From Algiphilus sp022763315 (GTDB lineage Bacteria; Pseudomonadota; Gammaproteobacteria; Nevskiales; Nevskiaceae): 64,000 bases of DNA. The notes beneath the pieces are model-generated. The model was not told the origin of the DNA. It made no database searches and worked only from the letters and a program-made list of their open reading frames with translations. The position numbers and the translations under genes were made by a program. Location of the stretch: the NCBI RefSeq assembly GCF_965249985.1, contig NZ_OZ252280.1. One strand, written 5' to 3'. Shown here in pieces: positions 54,329-63,482 of the stretch (position 1 is the first letter of the stretch; every line of letters starts with the position of its first letter).

Positions 54329-55765
54329 ATGCCACAACACCACCGCCGCCGTACCCGCATCCTCGCCACGCTGGGGCCTGCCACCGACAGCGACGAGGCG
54401 CTGATGGCGTTGCTGCGCGCCGGCACCGATGCCGTGCGCATCAATTACTCGCACGGCTCCCATGCCGACCAGGAGCGGCGCGTGCGCCAGGTGCGCGCTG
54501 CAGCGGCCGAGATCGACCGCGACATTGCGATTCTGGCGGATCTGCAGGGACCGAAGATCCGCATCGAGCGCTTCTCCGAGGGACCGGTCACGCTGCATGC
54601 TGGCGCCGCTTTCTGTCTGGATACCGCGCATCCGGCCGACGCTGGCAACGACACGGTCGTGGGATGCGCCTACCGCGACCTGCCTCGGGATGTGGCGCCG
54701 GGCGACGCCCTGCTGCTCAACGATGGCGCCATCCGGGTCGAGGTGAAAGCCGTCGAAGGCAGCCGCATTGAAACCGAAGTCGTCATTGGCGGAGTGCTGT
54801 CGGACCGCAAGGGCATCAACAAGGCGGGGGGTGGCCTGTCAGCAGCCGCCTTGACCGACAAGGACCTCGAAGATCTGCGCCACGCCGCCAGCCTGGATGT
54901 GGATTTCGTGGCCGTCTCCTTCCCGCGCAACGCCGATGACATGAAGCATGCCCGCAACCTGCTGCGCGCGCACAACAGCCACGCCGCGCTCATCGCCAAG
55001 ATCGAACGCGCCGAGGCGCTGCATGCGCTCGAGGAGATCGCAGAAGCATCGGACGGACTGATGATCGCGCGCGGTGATCTTGGGGTCGAGATCGGCGACG
55101 CCGAACTCCCCGCCTGGCAGAAGCGCATCACGCATGTGGCGCGCGAAGGCAACCGTCTGGTGATCACGGCCACGCAGATGATGGAGTCGATGATCAGCAG
55201 CCCGATCCCGACCCGGGCCGAGGTGCTCGACGTGGCCAACGCCGTCATGGATGGCACCGATGCCGTGATGCTGTCGGCCGAAACGGCAGCCGGGCAGCAT
55301 CCGTCGCTGGTGGTGGAGGCGATGGCGCGCGTCTGCGCGGGCGCCGAGGCGGCCATGCCGGAACCGCGCACACGCGACCGCATGGACAGCCACTTCGTGC
55401 GCACCGACGAGGCGGTGGCGATGGCCACGATCTGGACAGCGCAGCACATGCACGCCAATGCCATCGTGGCGCTCACCGAATCGGGCGCCACCGCCCTGAT
55501 GATGTCGCGCAGCGATACCCAGATTCCAATCTACGCCCTCACCCAGCACGAGCGCACCCGCCGCCGCATGCGGCTGTGCCGTGGCGTCTTCCCGTGTGCC
55601 TTTACGCCCACCGATCTGGACAGCGGTCGCCCGGCCCAAGAAGCCATCGCGCTGTTGCTGTCCATGGGCTGGCTGGAGAACGGCGACCGCGTGCTGTTGA
55701 CCAAGGGAGACTACAACGGCCCGGGCGGCACCAACACCATGAAGATCATTCCGGTGGACGAATGA
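54329..55765 (+). CDS. pyk: Pyruvate kinase
   Basis: This glycolytic enzyme converts phosphoenolpyruvate and ADP to pyruvate and ATP. The 478-residue protein has the expected RILATLGPATDS, AILADLQGPKIRI, the catalytic-Lys region ALIAKIERAEAL, MIARGDLGVEIG and MDGTDAVMLSAETAAGQHP, then the C-terminal domain. Its 3' end overlaps the glycerophosphodiesterase start (ATGA). Confidence 0.97.
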   Translation: MPQHHRRRTRILATLGPATDSDEALMALLRAGTDAVRINYSHGSHADQERRVRQVRAAAAEIDRDIAILADLQGPKIRIERFSEGPVTLHAGAAFCLDTAHPADAGNDTVVGCAYRDLPRDVAPGDALLLNDGAIRVEVKAVEGSRIETEVVIGGVLSDRKGINKAGGGLSAAALTDKDLEDLRHAASLDVDFVAVSFPRNADDMKHARNLLRAHNSHAALIAKIERAEALHALEEIAEASDGLMIARGDLGVEIGDAELPAWQKRITHVAREGNRLVITATQMMESMISSPIPTRAEVLDVANAVMDGTDAVMLSAETAAGQHPSLVVEAMARVCAGAEAAMPEPRTRDRMDSHFVRTDEAVAMATIWTAQHMHANAIVALTESGATALMMSRSDTQIPIYALTQHERTRRRMRLCRGVFPCAFTPTDLDSGRPAQEAIALLLSMGWLENGDRVLLTKGDYNGPGGTNTMKIIPVDE

Positions 55766-56478
55766 GGCCCCCGCCGGCCTTTGATCCGCAGTTCACCATC
55801 TTCGGCCACCGCGGGGCGGCCGGCTGCGCCCCGGAGAACACGCTGCTCGGCTTCCACACGGCCATCGCCCAGGGCGTGTCCTGGATCGAGTGCGACGTGC
55901 AGGCCCACCCCGAGGCCCTGCTACTGTTTCACGACGACCGGCTGCGCCGCACCACCGGCGCGCGCGGCCGTCTGCTCGACACGCCATTGGCAGCGCTCAA
56001 GGCCCTGGACGCCGGTGGCGGCAACACCATTCCCACGCTGCGCGAAACCCTGACCGCACTGCAGGGCAAGGTGGGCCTCAACATCGAGCTCAAGGCGGGG
56101 GATGCCGTGGCCGAACGCACCGGGGAAGCCCTGTGCCTGGCCGTCGAGGGTGGATGGGATCCTGCGCAGCTGCTGGTGTCGGCCTTCGATCACGCGGTAT
56201 TGCAGCGCTTCTGCCTGGCAGCACCGCAGATACCGGTTGCGCCGCTGTTTGATCGGCCGAGTCCGCGCATGATCGAGGTCGCCCGCGCACTCGACGCCGC
56301 CGCCATCCATATCGGCCTGGCGGTGGCCACGCCCATCGTCCTTTCTGCATTGAGCGCGTCCGGCTTTCCGATCCACGTCTACACCGTGAACCAACCGACA
56401 CTGGCCGAGCGACTGCGCGAACGCGGCGTGTCCGGCATTTTCACCGATTACCCGCAGCGCTTTATCCTGCGGGACTGA
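55762..56478 (+). CDS. Glycerophosphodiester phosphodiesterase (GDPD)
   Basis: This 238-residue cytoplasmic enzyme hydrolyses glycerophosphodiesters to glycerol 3-phosphate and an alcohol. GHRGAAGCAPENTLLGF at the N-terminus provides catalytic His and metal ligands, followed by IECDVQ and LFHDDRLRRTT. There is no signal peptide, so it is UgpQ-like rather than the periplasmic GlpQ. It is translationally coupled to pyk. Confidence 0.93.
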   Translation: MRPPPAFDPQFTIFGHRGAAGCAPENTLLGFHTAIAQGVSWIECDVQAHPEALLLFHDDRLRRTTGARGRLLDTPLAALKALDAGGGNTIPTLRETLTALQGKVGLNIELKAGDAVAERTGEALCLAVEGGWDPAQLLVSAFDHAVLQRFCLAAPQIPVAPLFDRPSPRMIEVARALDAAAIHIGLAVATPIVLSALSASGFPIHVYTVNQPTLAERLRERGVSGIFTDYPQRFILRD

Positions 56479-56520
56479 TCCGTCACATCGCCGTCATGCC
56501 AACCCGCTGGAATAGCGACC

Positions 56521-58641
56521 ATGAACACCCAAAGCCCTAGTTCTTCGAAGGTGGAGACGCTGGCCGCCGAGACGACGGACATGCCCGACCTCACCGCGCC
56601 AGAGCTCTACATCAACCGTGAGCTCAGCCTGCTCGCCTTCAATCGGCGGGTACTGGAACAGGCTCTCGACGAAAGCATCCCGCTGCTGGAGCGGCTCAAG
56701 TTCGTCTGTATTGCCAGCTCCAACCTCGACGAGTTCTTCGAGATCCGTGTCGCCGGTCTCAAGAAGATGGCCGAGCTCAATCCCAACCAGCGCGGAGCCG
56801 ACGGCCAACCACCGCAGGAGCTGCTGCGCGAGATCGCCGACCGCGCCCACGAACTGGTGGATGAGCAATACCGCATCTTCAACGACATCCTGCTGCCATC
56901 AATGCAGGACAAGGACATCCGCTTCCTGCGCCGCTCCGAATGGACCACCGAGCAGGACACCTGGCTGGCCGCCTATTTTCACGAGGAGCTGATGCCGGTG
57001 CTGTCGCCGCTGGGCCTGGACCCGGCGCACCCCTTCCCGCGCATCCTCAACAAATCGCTGAACTTCATCGTGCAGTTACAGGGCAAGGACGCCTTCGGCC
57101 GCAACAGCGGCTTCGCCATCGTGCAGGCGCCGCGCGCCTTACCGCGCCTGATCCAGATTCCGCGCGAAATCCCCGGCTCGGGTCCGAGCGATTTCGTGTT
57201 TCTGAGCTCGGTGATCCACGCCTATGTCGATGATCTGTTCCCGGGCATGCAGGCCACCGGCTGCTACCAGTTCCGCATCACGCGCAACTCCGACCTGTTG
57301 GTGGACGAGGAAGAGACCGAAGACCTGCTCGAAGCCCTGGAAGGTGAACTGGCCCAGCGTCAGTGGGGCGATGCGGTACGCCTGGAGGTGGCGCAGAACT
57401 GCCCGGAACATCTCTGGCGCTATCTGATGGAGACGGTGCAGCTGTCCCCTGCAGACGTCTACCAGGTCAACGGCCCGGTCAACCTCAACCGGCTGATGGC
57501 TTTGCCGGATCTCATCGACCGCCCCGAGCTGAAGTATCCGGCCTTCACACCCCGGGTGCACAAGGGTATGGCCCAGGACGTCTTCAATACGCTGCGCGAG
57601 CGCGACGTGCTGGTGCACCACCCCTTCGATTCCTTCGCTCCGGTGCTGGAATTTCTGCGCCAGGCGGCGCGTGACCCCAACGTGCTCGCTATCAAGCAAA
57701 CGCTCTACCGCACCGGCGCCAAGAGTCCGGTGGTGGACGCCCTGATCGAGGCCGCGCGGGCGGGCAAGGAAGTGACCGTGGTCGTCGAGTTGCGCGCCCG
57801 CTTCGACGAAGCCGAGAACATCGATCTGGCCGAAGCGCTGCAGGAAGTGGGCGCCCACGTCGTCTACGGCGTTGTCGGCTACAAGACGCACGCCAAGATG
57901 AGCATGGTGGTGCGGCGCGAGGAAAGCGGGCTGCGCCAGTACGTGCACCTTGGCACCGGCAATTACCACCCCAAGACCGCCCGGCTCTACACCGACTATG
58001 GGCTGTTCACGGCCGACACCAAGATCGGGCACGACGTCCACAATCTCTTTCTGCAGCTGACCTCGCTTGGCAAGGTGACTCAGATGCATCGGCTGCTGCA
58101 TTCACCTTTCACCTTGCAGAAGTGCCAGGTCGAGCGCATCGACCGCGAGGCCGAGAACCACCGTGCGGGCCGGCCAGCGCGCATTCGCGCCAAGATGAAT
58201 GCCCTGGTGGACGCGCAGATGATCCAGGCCCTGTATCGCGCCTCCTGTGCCGGCGTGCCGATCGAGCTCGTGGTGCGCGGCATGTGCTGTCTGCGTCCGG
58301 GCATTCCCGGCGTGTCGGAAAACATTCGCGTGATTTCGGTCGTTGGCCGCTTTCTCGAACACACCCGTGTGTTCTGCTTCGAGAATGGCGGCGAGCCGGA
58401 GGTGTGGCTTTCTTCCGCCGACTGGATGGAACGCAATCTCTACAAGCGCGTCGAAACCGCGTTCCCGGTACTGGATGCGCGCCTGCGCACGCGTGTCATC
58501 AATGAACTGCAAAGCTATATCGACGACCGCGCGCGCGCCTGGCAGCTCAATGCGGATGGCAGCTACACCCGCATCGGCTACCCCGACGAGGCGAACCCCG
58601 GGGCACAACAGATGCTGCTCGATGCAGCCACCGCCTCCTAG
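56521..58641 (+). CDS. ppk1: Polyphosphate kinase 1
   Basis: Ppk1 polymerises the gamma-phosphate of ATP into inorganic polyphosphate. The 706-residue protein has the N-terminal YINRELSLLAFNRRVLEQA, the phosphorylated His457 (YKTHAKM) and second catalytic His483 (NYHPKTARLYTD). The fold contains two PLD-like domains. The amidoligase gene follows after 18 nt, so ppk1, the amidoligase and the C26 hydrolase may form an operon. Confidence 0.97.
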   Translation: MNTQSPSSSKVETLAAETTDMPDLTAPELYINRELSLLAFNRRVLEQALDESIPLLERLKFVCIASSNLDEFFEIRVAGLKKMAELNPNQRGADGQPPQELLREIADRAHELVDEQYRIFNDILLPSMQDKDIRFLRRSEWTTEQDTWLAAYFHEELMPVLSPLGLDPAHPFPRILNKSLNFIVQLQGKDAFGRNSGFAIVQAPRALPRLIQIPREIPGSGPSDFVFLSSVIHAYVDDLFPGMQATGCYQFRITRNSDLLVDEEETEDLLEALEGELAQRQWGDAVRLEVAQNCPEHLWRYLMETVQLSPADVYQVNGPVNLNRLMALPDLIDRPELKYPAFTPRVHKGMAQDVFNTLRERDVLVHHPFDSFAPVLEFLRQAARDPNVLAIKQTLYRTGAKSPVVDALIEAARAGKEVTVVVELRARFDEAENIDLAEALQEVGAHVVYGVVGYKTHAKMSMVVRREESGLRQYVHLGTGNYHPKTARLYTDYGLFTADTKIGHDVHNLFLQLTSLGKVTQMHRLLHSPFTLQKCQVERIDREAENHRAGRPARIRAKMNALVDAQMIQALYRASCAGVPIELVVRGMCCLRPGIPGVSENIRVISVVGRFLEHTRVFCFENGGEPEVWLSSADWMERNLYKRVETAFPVLDARLRTRVINELQSYIDDRARAWQLNADGSYTRIGYPDEANPGAQQMLLDAATAS

Positions 58642-58659
58642 CCCGCTGGAGCCTAATCC

Positions 58660-59760
58660 GTGAGTGATTCCAAGGCGGCGCGCAAGGCCGGCGCATCAGA
58701 GCGATCGAGCATGGCCAACCAGTTCCGACGCTGGTGGCGCCGGCGACAACGCGGCACGGCCGAGGAGCCGCAGCCACCCTACCGTGAGACCGGCGATGGC
58801 AAGCCGCGCCGGCTGGGGGTGGAGTTCGAATTCTCCGGCCTGTCGCTGGCGCGGCTGTCGGAACTCGTGCCCCAGGCAACTGGCGGCCATAGCCATGTCG
58901 TGTCCGATTACGAAGCCGAAGTGCGCGATACGCCGTGGGGCACCTTTGTCATTGAACTCGACTTTGCCTTCCTGAAGGAGCTTGGCCGCAACCAGGCGGA
59001 CCCCTCGGTGGAGCGCAACAGCCTGGAGGAATTATCGGAGAGCCTGCTTGCCGCGGTTGCCAAGCAGGTGGTCCCGTTTGAAATCGTCACCCCGCCCATT
59101 CCCTTCGACGAACTGGCCGTGGTCGATCAACTGGTGGCCCAACTGCGGCGCGCCGGGGCCCGCGGCACCCGGCATTCCCCGCTGTATGCCTTCGGCCTGC
59201 ATCTCAATATCGAACTGCCGGCCCTGGATGCGGGCACCATCACACGCTATCTGCAGGCGTTTGGCCTGCTCTTCGACTGGTTGCGGGAGCGCTGCCATCC
59301 GGATTTCTCGCGCAGGCTGTCCCCGTACATCGAACCCTTTCCCGCCGAGTATCTGCGCCACATTCTGCAAGCGGACTATGCCCCGGATCTCGACCAACTG
59401 ATCGACGATTACCTGGCGCACAATCCGACACGCAACCGCGCGCTGGACATGCTGCCCACCTTTGCCCACATCGACGACGCGCGCGTTCGCGAGACAGTGA
59501 AAGACCCTCGGGTGAAAGCGCGGCCGGCGCTGCATTACCGGCTGCCGAACTGCCAGATCGACGAAGCGGACTGGCGCTGGCGCGATCTCTGGAAGGACTG
59601 GCTGCAGATCGAACACCTTGCCGCCGATCCGCAACGCTTGCAGTCGATGGCGGCTGCCTATCGGGAAGCCCACGAGGGCATGGTGGGACGCTGGGTCAGC
59701 GACTGGGCCCGTCAATCGCGCACATGGCTGCTGGACGAGGACGCACTGGCCGGCCGCTGA
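58660..59760 (+). CDS. Putative amidoligase (Amidoligase_2 family)
   Basis: This 366-residue protein belongs to the amidoligase branch of the GCS/glutamine-synthetase fold. The metal-binding GVEFEFSG is at 53-60, the DYEAEV block near 85-90, EIVTPPIP near 141 and the FGLHLNIE motif near 180. A basic N-terminal region (RRWWRRRQR, about 23-31) may bind nucleic acid, polyphosphate or membrane. It starts at GTG 58660, 18 nt after ppk1. The expected reaction is ATP-driven joining of a carboxylate to an amine; the substrate is unknown. The next gene overlaps by 37 nt. Confidence 0.85.
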   Translation: MSDSKAARKAGASERSSMANQFRRWWRRRQRGTAEEPQPPYRETGDGKPRRLGVEFEFSGLSLARLSELVPQATGGHSHVVSDYEAEVRDTPWGTFVIELDFAFLKELGRNQADPSVERNSLEELSESLLAAVAKQVVPFEIVTPPIPFDELAVVDQLVAQLRRAGARGTRHSPLYAFGLHLNIELPALDAGTITRYLQAFGLLFDWLRERCHPDFSRRLSPYIEPFPAEYLRHILQADYAPDLDQLIDDYLAHNPTRNRALDMLPTFAHIDDARVRETVKDPRVKARPALHYRLPNCQIDEADWRWRDLWKDWLQIEHLAADPQRLQSMAAAYREAHEGMVGRWVSDWARQSRTWLLDEDALAGR

Positions 59761-60434
59761 TCGGCATCACCGGTGGCGACAGTCGGTTGCCCTGGGGATG
59801 GTGGTTCGCGCGCGCCGCGGTCTGTGCCCACGGCGGCACGCCGCTGCGCATTACCCCCACGCGCCCGCACAACGCACGTACGTTGGATGGGCTCATCGTC
59901 GGCGGCGGAGACGACATCGATCCGGCGCTGTACAGCGGAGACGATAGCGGGGCGCCAGCCGCGGATCCCGCACGTGACCGCCTTGAGCTCGCGTTGCTGC
60001 AGCAGGCGCTGGATAGCGGCGTACCGATCATCGGGATCTGTCGCGGCGCGCAGCTGCTGAACGTGGCGCTGGGCGGCTCGCTCTATCCCGATATTCGCCA
60101 ACGTCGGCGATACACCAGCAATCGGCGCAGCGTGCTGCCCTCCAAGAAGGCGGCGCTGCGGCGCGGCAGCCGGCTGGCCCGCATCCTGGGGCGCAATCCG
60201 GTGCCGATCAACAGCCTGCACCACCAGGCCGTTCACCGCCTCGGCCGTGGCCTGCGCACCGTTGCGCGCGACGCCGACGGCATCACGCAGGGCATTGAGT
60301 GTCGGGGATCATCGCTGATTATCGGCGTGCAGTGGCATCCGGAATATCTGCCTCAGCAGCGCGCCCAACGGCGCTTGATCGGCTTGCTGGTACGGCGCGC
60401 ACGACGACATCGACAGCAACGAATGTCACGATAA
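59724..60434 (+). CDS. Class I glutamine-amidotransferase-like gamma-glutamyl hydrolase (peptidase C26)
   Basis: This 236-residue protein resembles PuuD-type gamma-glutamyl-GABA hydrolases. The triad is Cys106 in GICRGAQLLN, His205 and Glu207 in QWHPEYL; GGGDDIDPALY is the oxyanion-side motif. It starts inside the amidoligase gene at ATG 59724, the only ATG before the conserved PLIGITGG, giving a 37 nt overlap; a non-ATG start closer to PLIGITG cannot be excluded. It probably hydrolyses gamma-glutamyl amides, perhaps those made by the adjacent ligase. Confidence 0.86.
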   Translation: MAAGRGRTGRPLIGITGGDSRLPWGWWFARAAVCAHGGTPLRITPTRPHNARTLDGLIVGGGDDIDPALYSGDDSGAPAADPARDRLELALLQQALDSGVPIIGICRGAQLLNVALGGSLYPDIRQRRRYTSNRRSVLPSKKAALRRGSRLARILGRNPVPINSLHHQAVHRLGRGLRTVARDADGITQGIECRGSSLIIGVQWHPEYLPQQRAQRRLIGLLVRRARRHRQQRMSR

Positions 60435-60456
60435 CAGCCAATCGTCCGTTAAAGTA

Positions 60457-60485
60457 TTGACAGCGGCAGCGCACTAAATTATCGT
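60457..60485 (+). promoter_or_regulatory. Predicted sigma-70 promoter of alkB
   Basis: TTGACA (60457-60462), a 17 nt spacer and TATCGT (60480-60485) form a strong promoter 33 nt before the alkB start codon. The -10 overlaps the left end of a palindromic operator-like sequence. Confidence 0.7.
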
Positions 60486-60506
60486 TCAACTAAACGATTG
60501 TTTAGT
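60481..60506. promoter_or_regulatory. Palindromic operator-like site in the alkB leader
   Basis: ACTAAAC-GATT-GTTTAGT (60489-60506) is a perfect 7-bp inverted repeat, and ATCGTT...AACGAT (60481-60498) overlaps it. It lies between the -10 box and the ribosome binding site of alkB, where binding of a TetR-type repressor would block transcription. No such regulator is encoded in this window. Confidence 0.6.
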
Positions 60507-60517
60507 GGAGACGTGCT

Positions 60518-61675
60518 ATGTCGACCGCGACGCTGAATGCGGACCATTGGGTGGACCAGAAGAAGTATCTGTGGCTGCTGGGTGCCCCCGTGATGCTCTT
60601 GCCGATCATCGGCTATGCGCTGTTCGAACTGACGGGCCTGGGCCTGTTCTGGTGGTTCTCGCCGCTGTTCGTCTACGGCATCATCCCCCTGGCGGACTAC
60701 CTCATCGGCGAAGACACCAGCAATCCGCCGGAAACGGTGGTGCCGCGCCTGGAAAAGGAGCGCTACTACCGCTACGCCACCTATCTGGCGGTGCCGCTGC
60801 AATATGTCTCACTGGTGTGGGGCTGTTGGGCCGTAGCCACGCTGGATCTGGCGTGGTGGGCCTATCTGGGTGCTGCCGTCTCGGTCGGCATGGTGTCGGG
60901 GCTGGCCATCAACACCGGCCACGAACTCGGCCATAAGACCGACGGATTCGAGCAATGGCTCGCCAAGATCGCGCTTGCAAGCTCGTGGTATGGCCACTTC
61001 TTCGTAGAGCACAACCGCGGTCACCACGTGCGCGTCGCCACCCCGGAAGATCCTGCCTCCTCGCGCATGGGCGAGAGCTTCTACGCCTTCCTGCCGCGAA
61101 CCGTTTTTGGCAGCCTGCGTTCGGCCTGGGAGATCGAGGCCAAGCGCCTGCAACGCAACGGCCACTCGGTGTGGTCCATCCACAACAACAACTTGCAGGC
61201 GTGGTCGATGAGCCTGGTGCTCTTTGTCGGTCTCACCGCCTATTTCGGCTGGATCGTGCTGCCCTTCCTGATCATCCAGGCGGTCTACGGCTTCTCGCTG
61301 CTGGAAGTGGTGAACTATCTGGAGCACTACGGCCTGCGCCGACAGAAGCTCGACAGCGGTCGCTATGAGCGCTGCCAGCCGCGCCACTCCTGGAACAGCA
61401 ATCACACGGTGACCAACCTGCTGCTCTATCAGCTGCAGCGCCACTCGGATCACCACGCCAACCCGACGCGTTCATATCAGGCACTGCGCCATTTCGATGA
61501 GGCGCCGCAGCTGCCCAGCGGCTACGCGTCGATGATCGTGTTGGCCTACGTCCCGTCTCTCTGGTTCCGCGTCATGGACCCCAAGGTCGCGGCGCATCAC
61601 AACGGCGATCTGACCCAGGCCTCCCTGCAACCGGGCAAAGAAGCCGCGCTGATGGCGCGCTATCACCAAGCCTGA
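60518..61675 (+). CDS. alkB: Alkane 1-monooxygenase AlkB
   Basis: This integral-membrane di-iron enzyme hydroxylates n-alkanes at the terminal carbon. The 385-residue protein has about six membrane helices and all histidine boxes: HELGH (135-139), HNRGHH (165-170) and QRHSDHH (His309, 312, 313), plus NYLEHYGL. Electrons would come from the rubredoxin and reductase downstream. GTGGAG lies 6 nt before the ATG. A terminator-like hairpin separates it from rubredoxin. Confidence 0.96.
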   Translation: MSTATLNADHWVDQKKYLWLLGAPVMLLPIIGYALFELTGLGLFWWFSPLFVYGIIPLADYLIGEDTSNPPETVVPRLEKERYYRYATYLAVPLQYVSLVWGCWAVATLDLAWWAYLGAAVSVGMVSGLAINTGHELGHKTDGFEQWLAKIALASSWYGHFFVEHNRGHHVRVATPEDPASSRMGESFYAFLPRTVFGSLRSAWEIEAKRLQRNGHSVWSIHNNNLQAWSMSLVLFVGLTAYFGWIVLPFLIIQAVYGFSLLEVVNYLEHYGLRRQKLDSGRYERCQPRHSWNSNHTVTNLLLYQLQRHSDHHANPTRSYQALRHFDEAPQLPSGYASMIVLAYVPSLWFRVMDPKVAAHHNGDLTQASLQPGKEAALMARYHQA

Positions 61676-61698
61676 ACGAAAGCGGGCACAATATCGGG

Positions 61699-61725
61699 CG
61701 GCGCGCGCAAGCGCGCCGTCTTTTT
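61699..61725 (+). terminator. Terminator between alkB and rubredoxin
   Basis: CGGCGCGC / GCGCGCCG with a GCAA loop (61699-61718) is followed by TCTTTTT. It could end the alkB transcript or reduce readthrough to rubredoxin. Confidence 0.75.
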
Positions 61726-61752
61726 ATTGGTCAACAGAAAGGTAGTACACCC

Positions 61753-61920
61753 ATGCGCAAGTGGCGTTGCATGATCTGCGATTTCATCTACGACGAGGCC
61801 AAAGGCCTGCCTGAAGAAGGCATCGAGCCCGGCACCAAGTGGGAAGATATCCCGGACTCCTGGACCTGCCCGGACTGCGGCGCCTCGAAGGATGATTTCG
61901 AAATGGTGCCGATCGACTAA
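61753..61920 (+). CDS. Rubredoxin
   Basis: This 55-residue electron carrier has two knuckles, CMIC (6-9) and CPDC (39-42), that hold one iron. EGIEPGTKWEDIPDSWTCPDCG is the usual rubredoxin core. It passes electrons to AlkB. AAAGG is near 61738-61742, about 10 nt before the ATG. The reductase ATG follows its stop directly. Confidence 0.96.
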   Translation: MRKWRCMICDFIYDEAKGLPEEGIEPGTKWEDIPDSWTCPDCGASKDDFEMVPID

Positions 61921-63075
61921 ATGGCCGCCACCTCCGCTCCCATCGTCATCGTCGGCAGCGGTCATGCCGGTTATACCCTGGCGCGCGAATTCCGCAAGCT
62001 CGACGAGGCAACGCCCATTCATATCGTCACCCGCGACGATGGATGCGCCTACTACAAGCCGAACCTGTCCAAGGCCTTTGCCATGGATAAGGATGCTGAC
62101 GGCTTGGTCCAGCAACCGCCGGAACAGGCGTCGGCCGGCGTGGCTGCGCAGCTGCATGCCCACACCGCGGTGGCCTCCATCGACCTCGACGCACAGCGGG
62201 TCGTGCTGGAGGACGACACCGTTCTGGACTATGGACAGCTCGTGCTCGCTACCGGCGCGACGCCCGTCCGTTTGCCGGCACTGGGGCCGGATGCGGTTTC
62301 GGTCAACACCATCGATGACTATCGCCGCTTTCGCGCAGCGCTGCCGGAAAAGGCGCGCGTCCTGGTCGCCGGCGCTGGCCTGATCGGTTGTGAATTCGCT
62401 AATGACCTAGTGGCGGCTGGGTACAGCGTCGATGTGGTCGACATCTGCAGCTGGCCCCTCCCGCGGCTGCTGCCGGAAGCCCAGGGCCGGGCATTGCAGG
62501 CTGGCCTTGAAGCACTCGGCGTACGATTCCACCTGGGCGCGGGTATTGCGCAAGTGGCCGACGGAACCGCCACGCTCGACGATGGCGCGACCGTCGATTT
62601 CGACCTGCTGCTTTCCGCCATCGGCCTGAAGCCGAACACGACGCTCGCTGTGGCCGCCGGCCTGCAATGCGGTCATGGGATCACGGTGGACGCCGCCTTC
62701 CAGACCTCCGCAAGCCATGTCTATGCACTCGGCGACTGCGTTGACGTCCCCGCCGACGATGGCGCGCAACCGATGCCCTATATCCTGCCGATTGCGCACG
62801 CCGCACGCGCACTCGCCAAGACCCTCGCCGGCGAACGCACCGAAGCCGCATTGCCCGCCATGCCCGTCATCGTCAAGACGCCCGCCTGCCCAACCTTGGT
62901 ATGCCCGCCGTTGAACAGCGCCGGACACTGGCAAGTCGAGGGTACAGCGCCAGATCTGGAAGCGGTTTTCACCGCCGACGACGGCCGCGAGACCGGCTTC
63001 GCCTTGACGGGCGCAGCGACCAAGAAGCGCGGCGAATTCGCCGGCCGCATGCCACCGGTCCATCGCGTCGACTGA
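61921..63075 (+). CDS. Rubredoxin-NAD(+) reductase
   Basis: This 384-residue FAD protein transfers electrons from NADH to rubredoxin. GSGHAGYTLA is the FAD-binding loop, VAGAGLIGCEFAND the NAD-binding loop and VYALGDCVDV the second FAD motif. It has the two-dinucleotide-fold layout of RubB/AlkT. It begins immediately after the rubredoxin stop with no gap, so the two are co-translated. Confidence 0.94.
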   Translation: MAATSAPIVIVGSGHAGYTLAREFRKLDEATPIHIVTRDDGCAYYKPNLSKAFAMDKDADGLVQQPPEQASAGVAAQLHAHTAVASIDLDAQRVVLEDDTVLDYGQLVLATGATPVRLPALGPDAVSVNTIDDYRRFRAALPEKARVLVAGAGLIGCEFANDLVAAGYSVDVVDICSWPLPRLLPEAQGRALQAGLEALGVRFHLGAGIAQVADGTATLDDGATVDFDLLLSAIGLKPNTTLAVAAGLQCGHGITVDAAFQTSASHVYALGDCVDVPADDGAQPMPYILPIAHAARALAKTLAGERTEAALPAMPVIVKTPACPTLVCPPLNSAGHWQVEGTAPDLEAVFTADDGRETGFALTGAATKKRGEFAGRMPPVHRVD

Positions 63076-63115
63076 GCCGTGGCGCGCGCCCTCCTGCGGA
63101 TCGTTGGTGCGCGCC

Positions 63116-63403
63116 ATGGATGAATGGCTCCACCAGCTCGGCCGCGTCCTCGGCGGGGCGATCCGATGGTTGGTCGAACTGCTGCAGGGTTTCTTCTCCA
63201 CCCTTTTCGCGGCAGTTGACCAATTCTTTCAAGGTCTCGCCTCGGCACTGGGCATCGATGTCTCCATCGTCTCATTTCTGGTGCTCGCACTGGGCCTGTG
63301 GCTGCTCTATGGCGGCGCTCGTGCCCTCCTGCGAAGGCGCTGGTTCGGTGGCCTGGCGCGCTGTTTCCTCGGCGTCTTTCTGCTCAGCGCATTGATCGAC
63401 TAG
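63116..63403 (+). CDS. Small membrane protein of unknown function
   Basis: This 95-residue protein has an amphipathic N-terminal region (WLHQLGRVLGGAIRWLVEL) and at least one strong membrane helix (IVSFLVLALGLWLLYGGARALL), then a basic turn and a second hydrophobic segment. No family is recognised. It follows the reductase by 40 nt and may belong to the same transcript. The ATG at 63116 is chosen; GTG 63107 is possible. Confidence 0.55.
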   Translation: MDEWLHQLGRVLGGAIRWLVELLQGFFSTLFAAVDQFFQGLASALGIDVSIVSFLVLALGLWLLYGGARALLRRRWFGGLARCFLGVFLLSALID

Positions 63404-63482
63404 TCCGCGCTTCACGGCGCTGTCGCACCTTCGCAGCGCAATTCGTGCAGGATGGAAGGAAATGCCCCAAAGGAAGCCTCTC

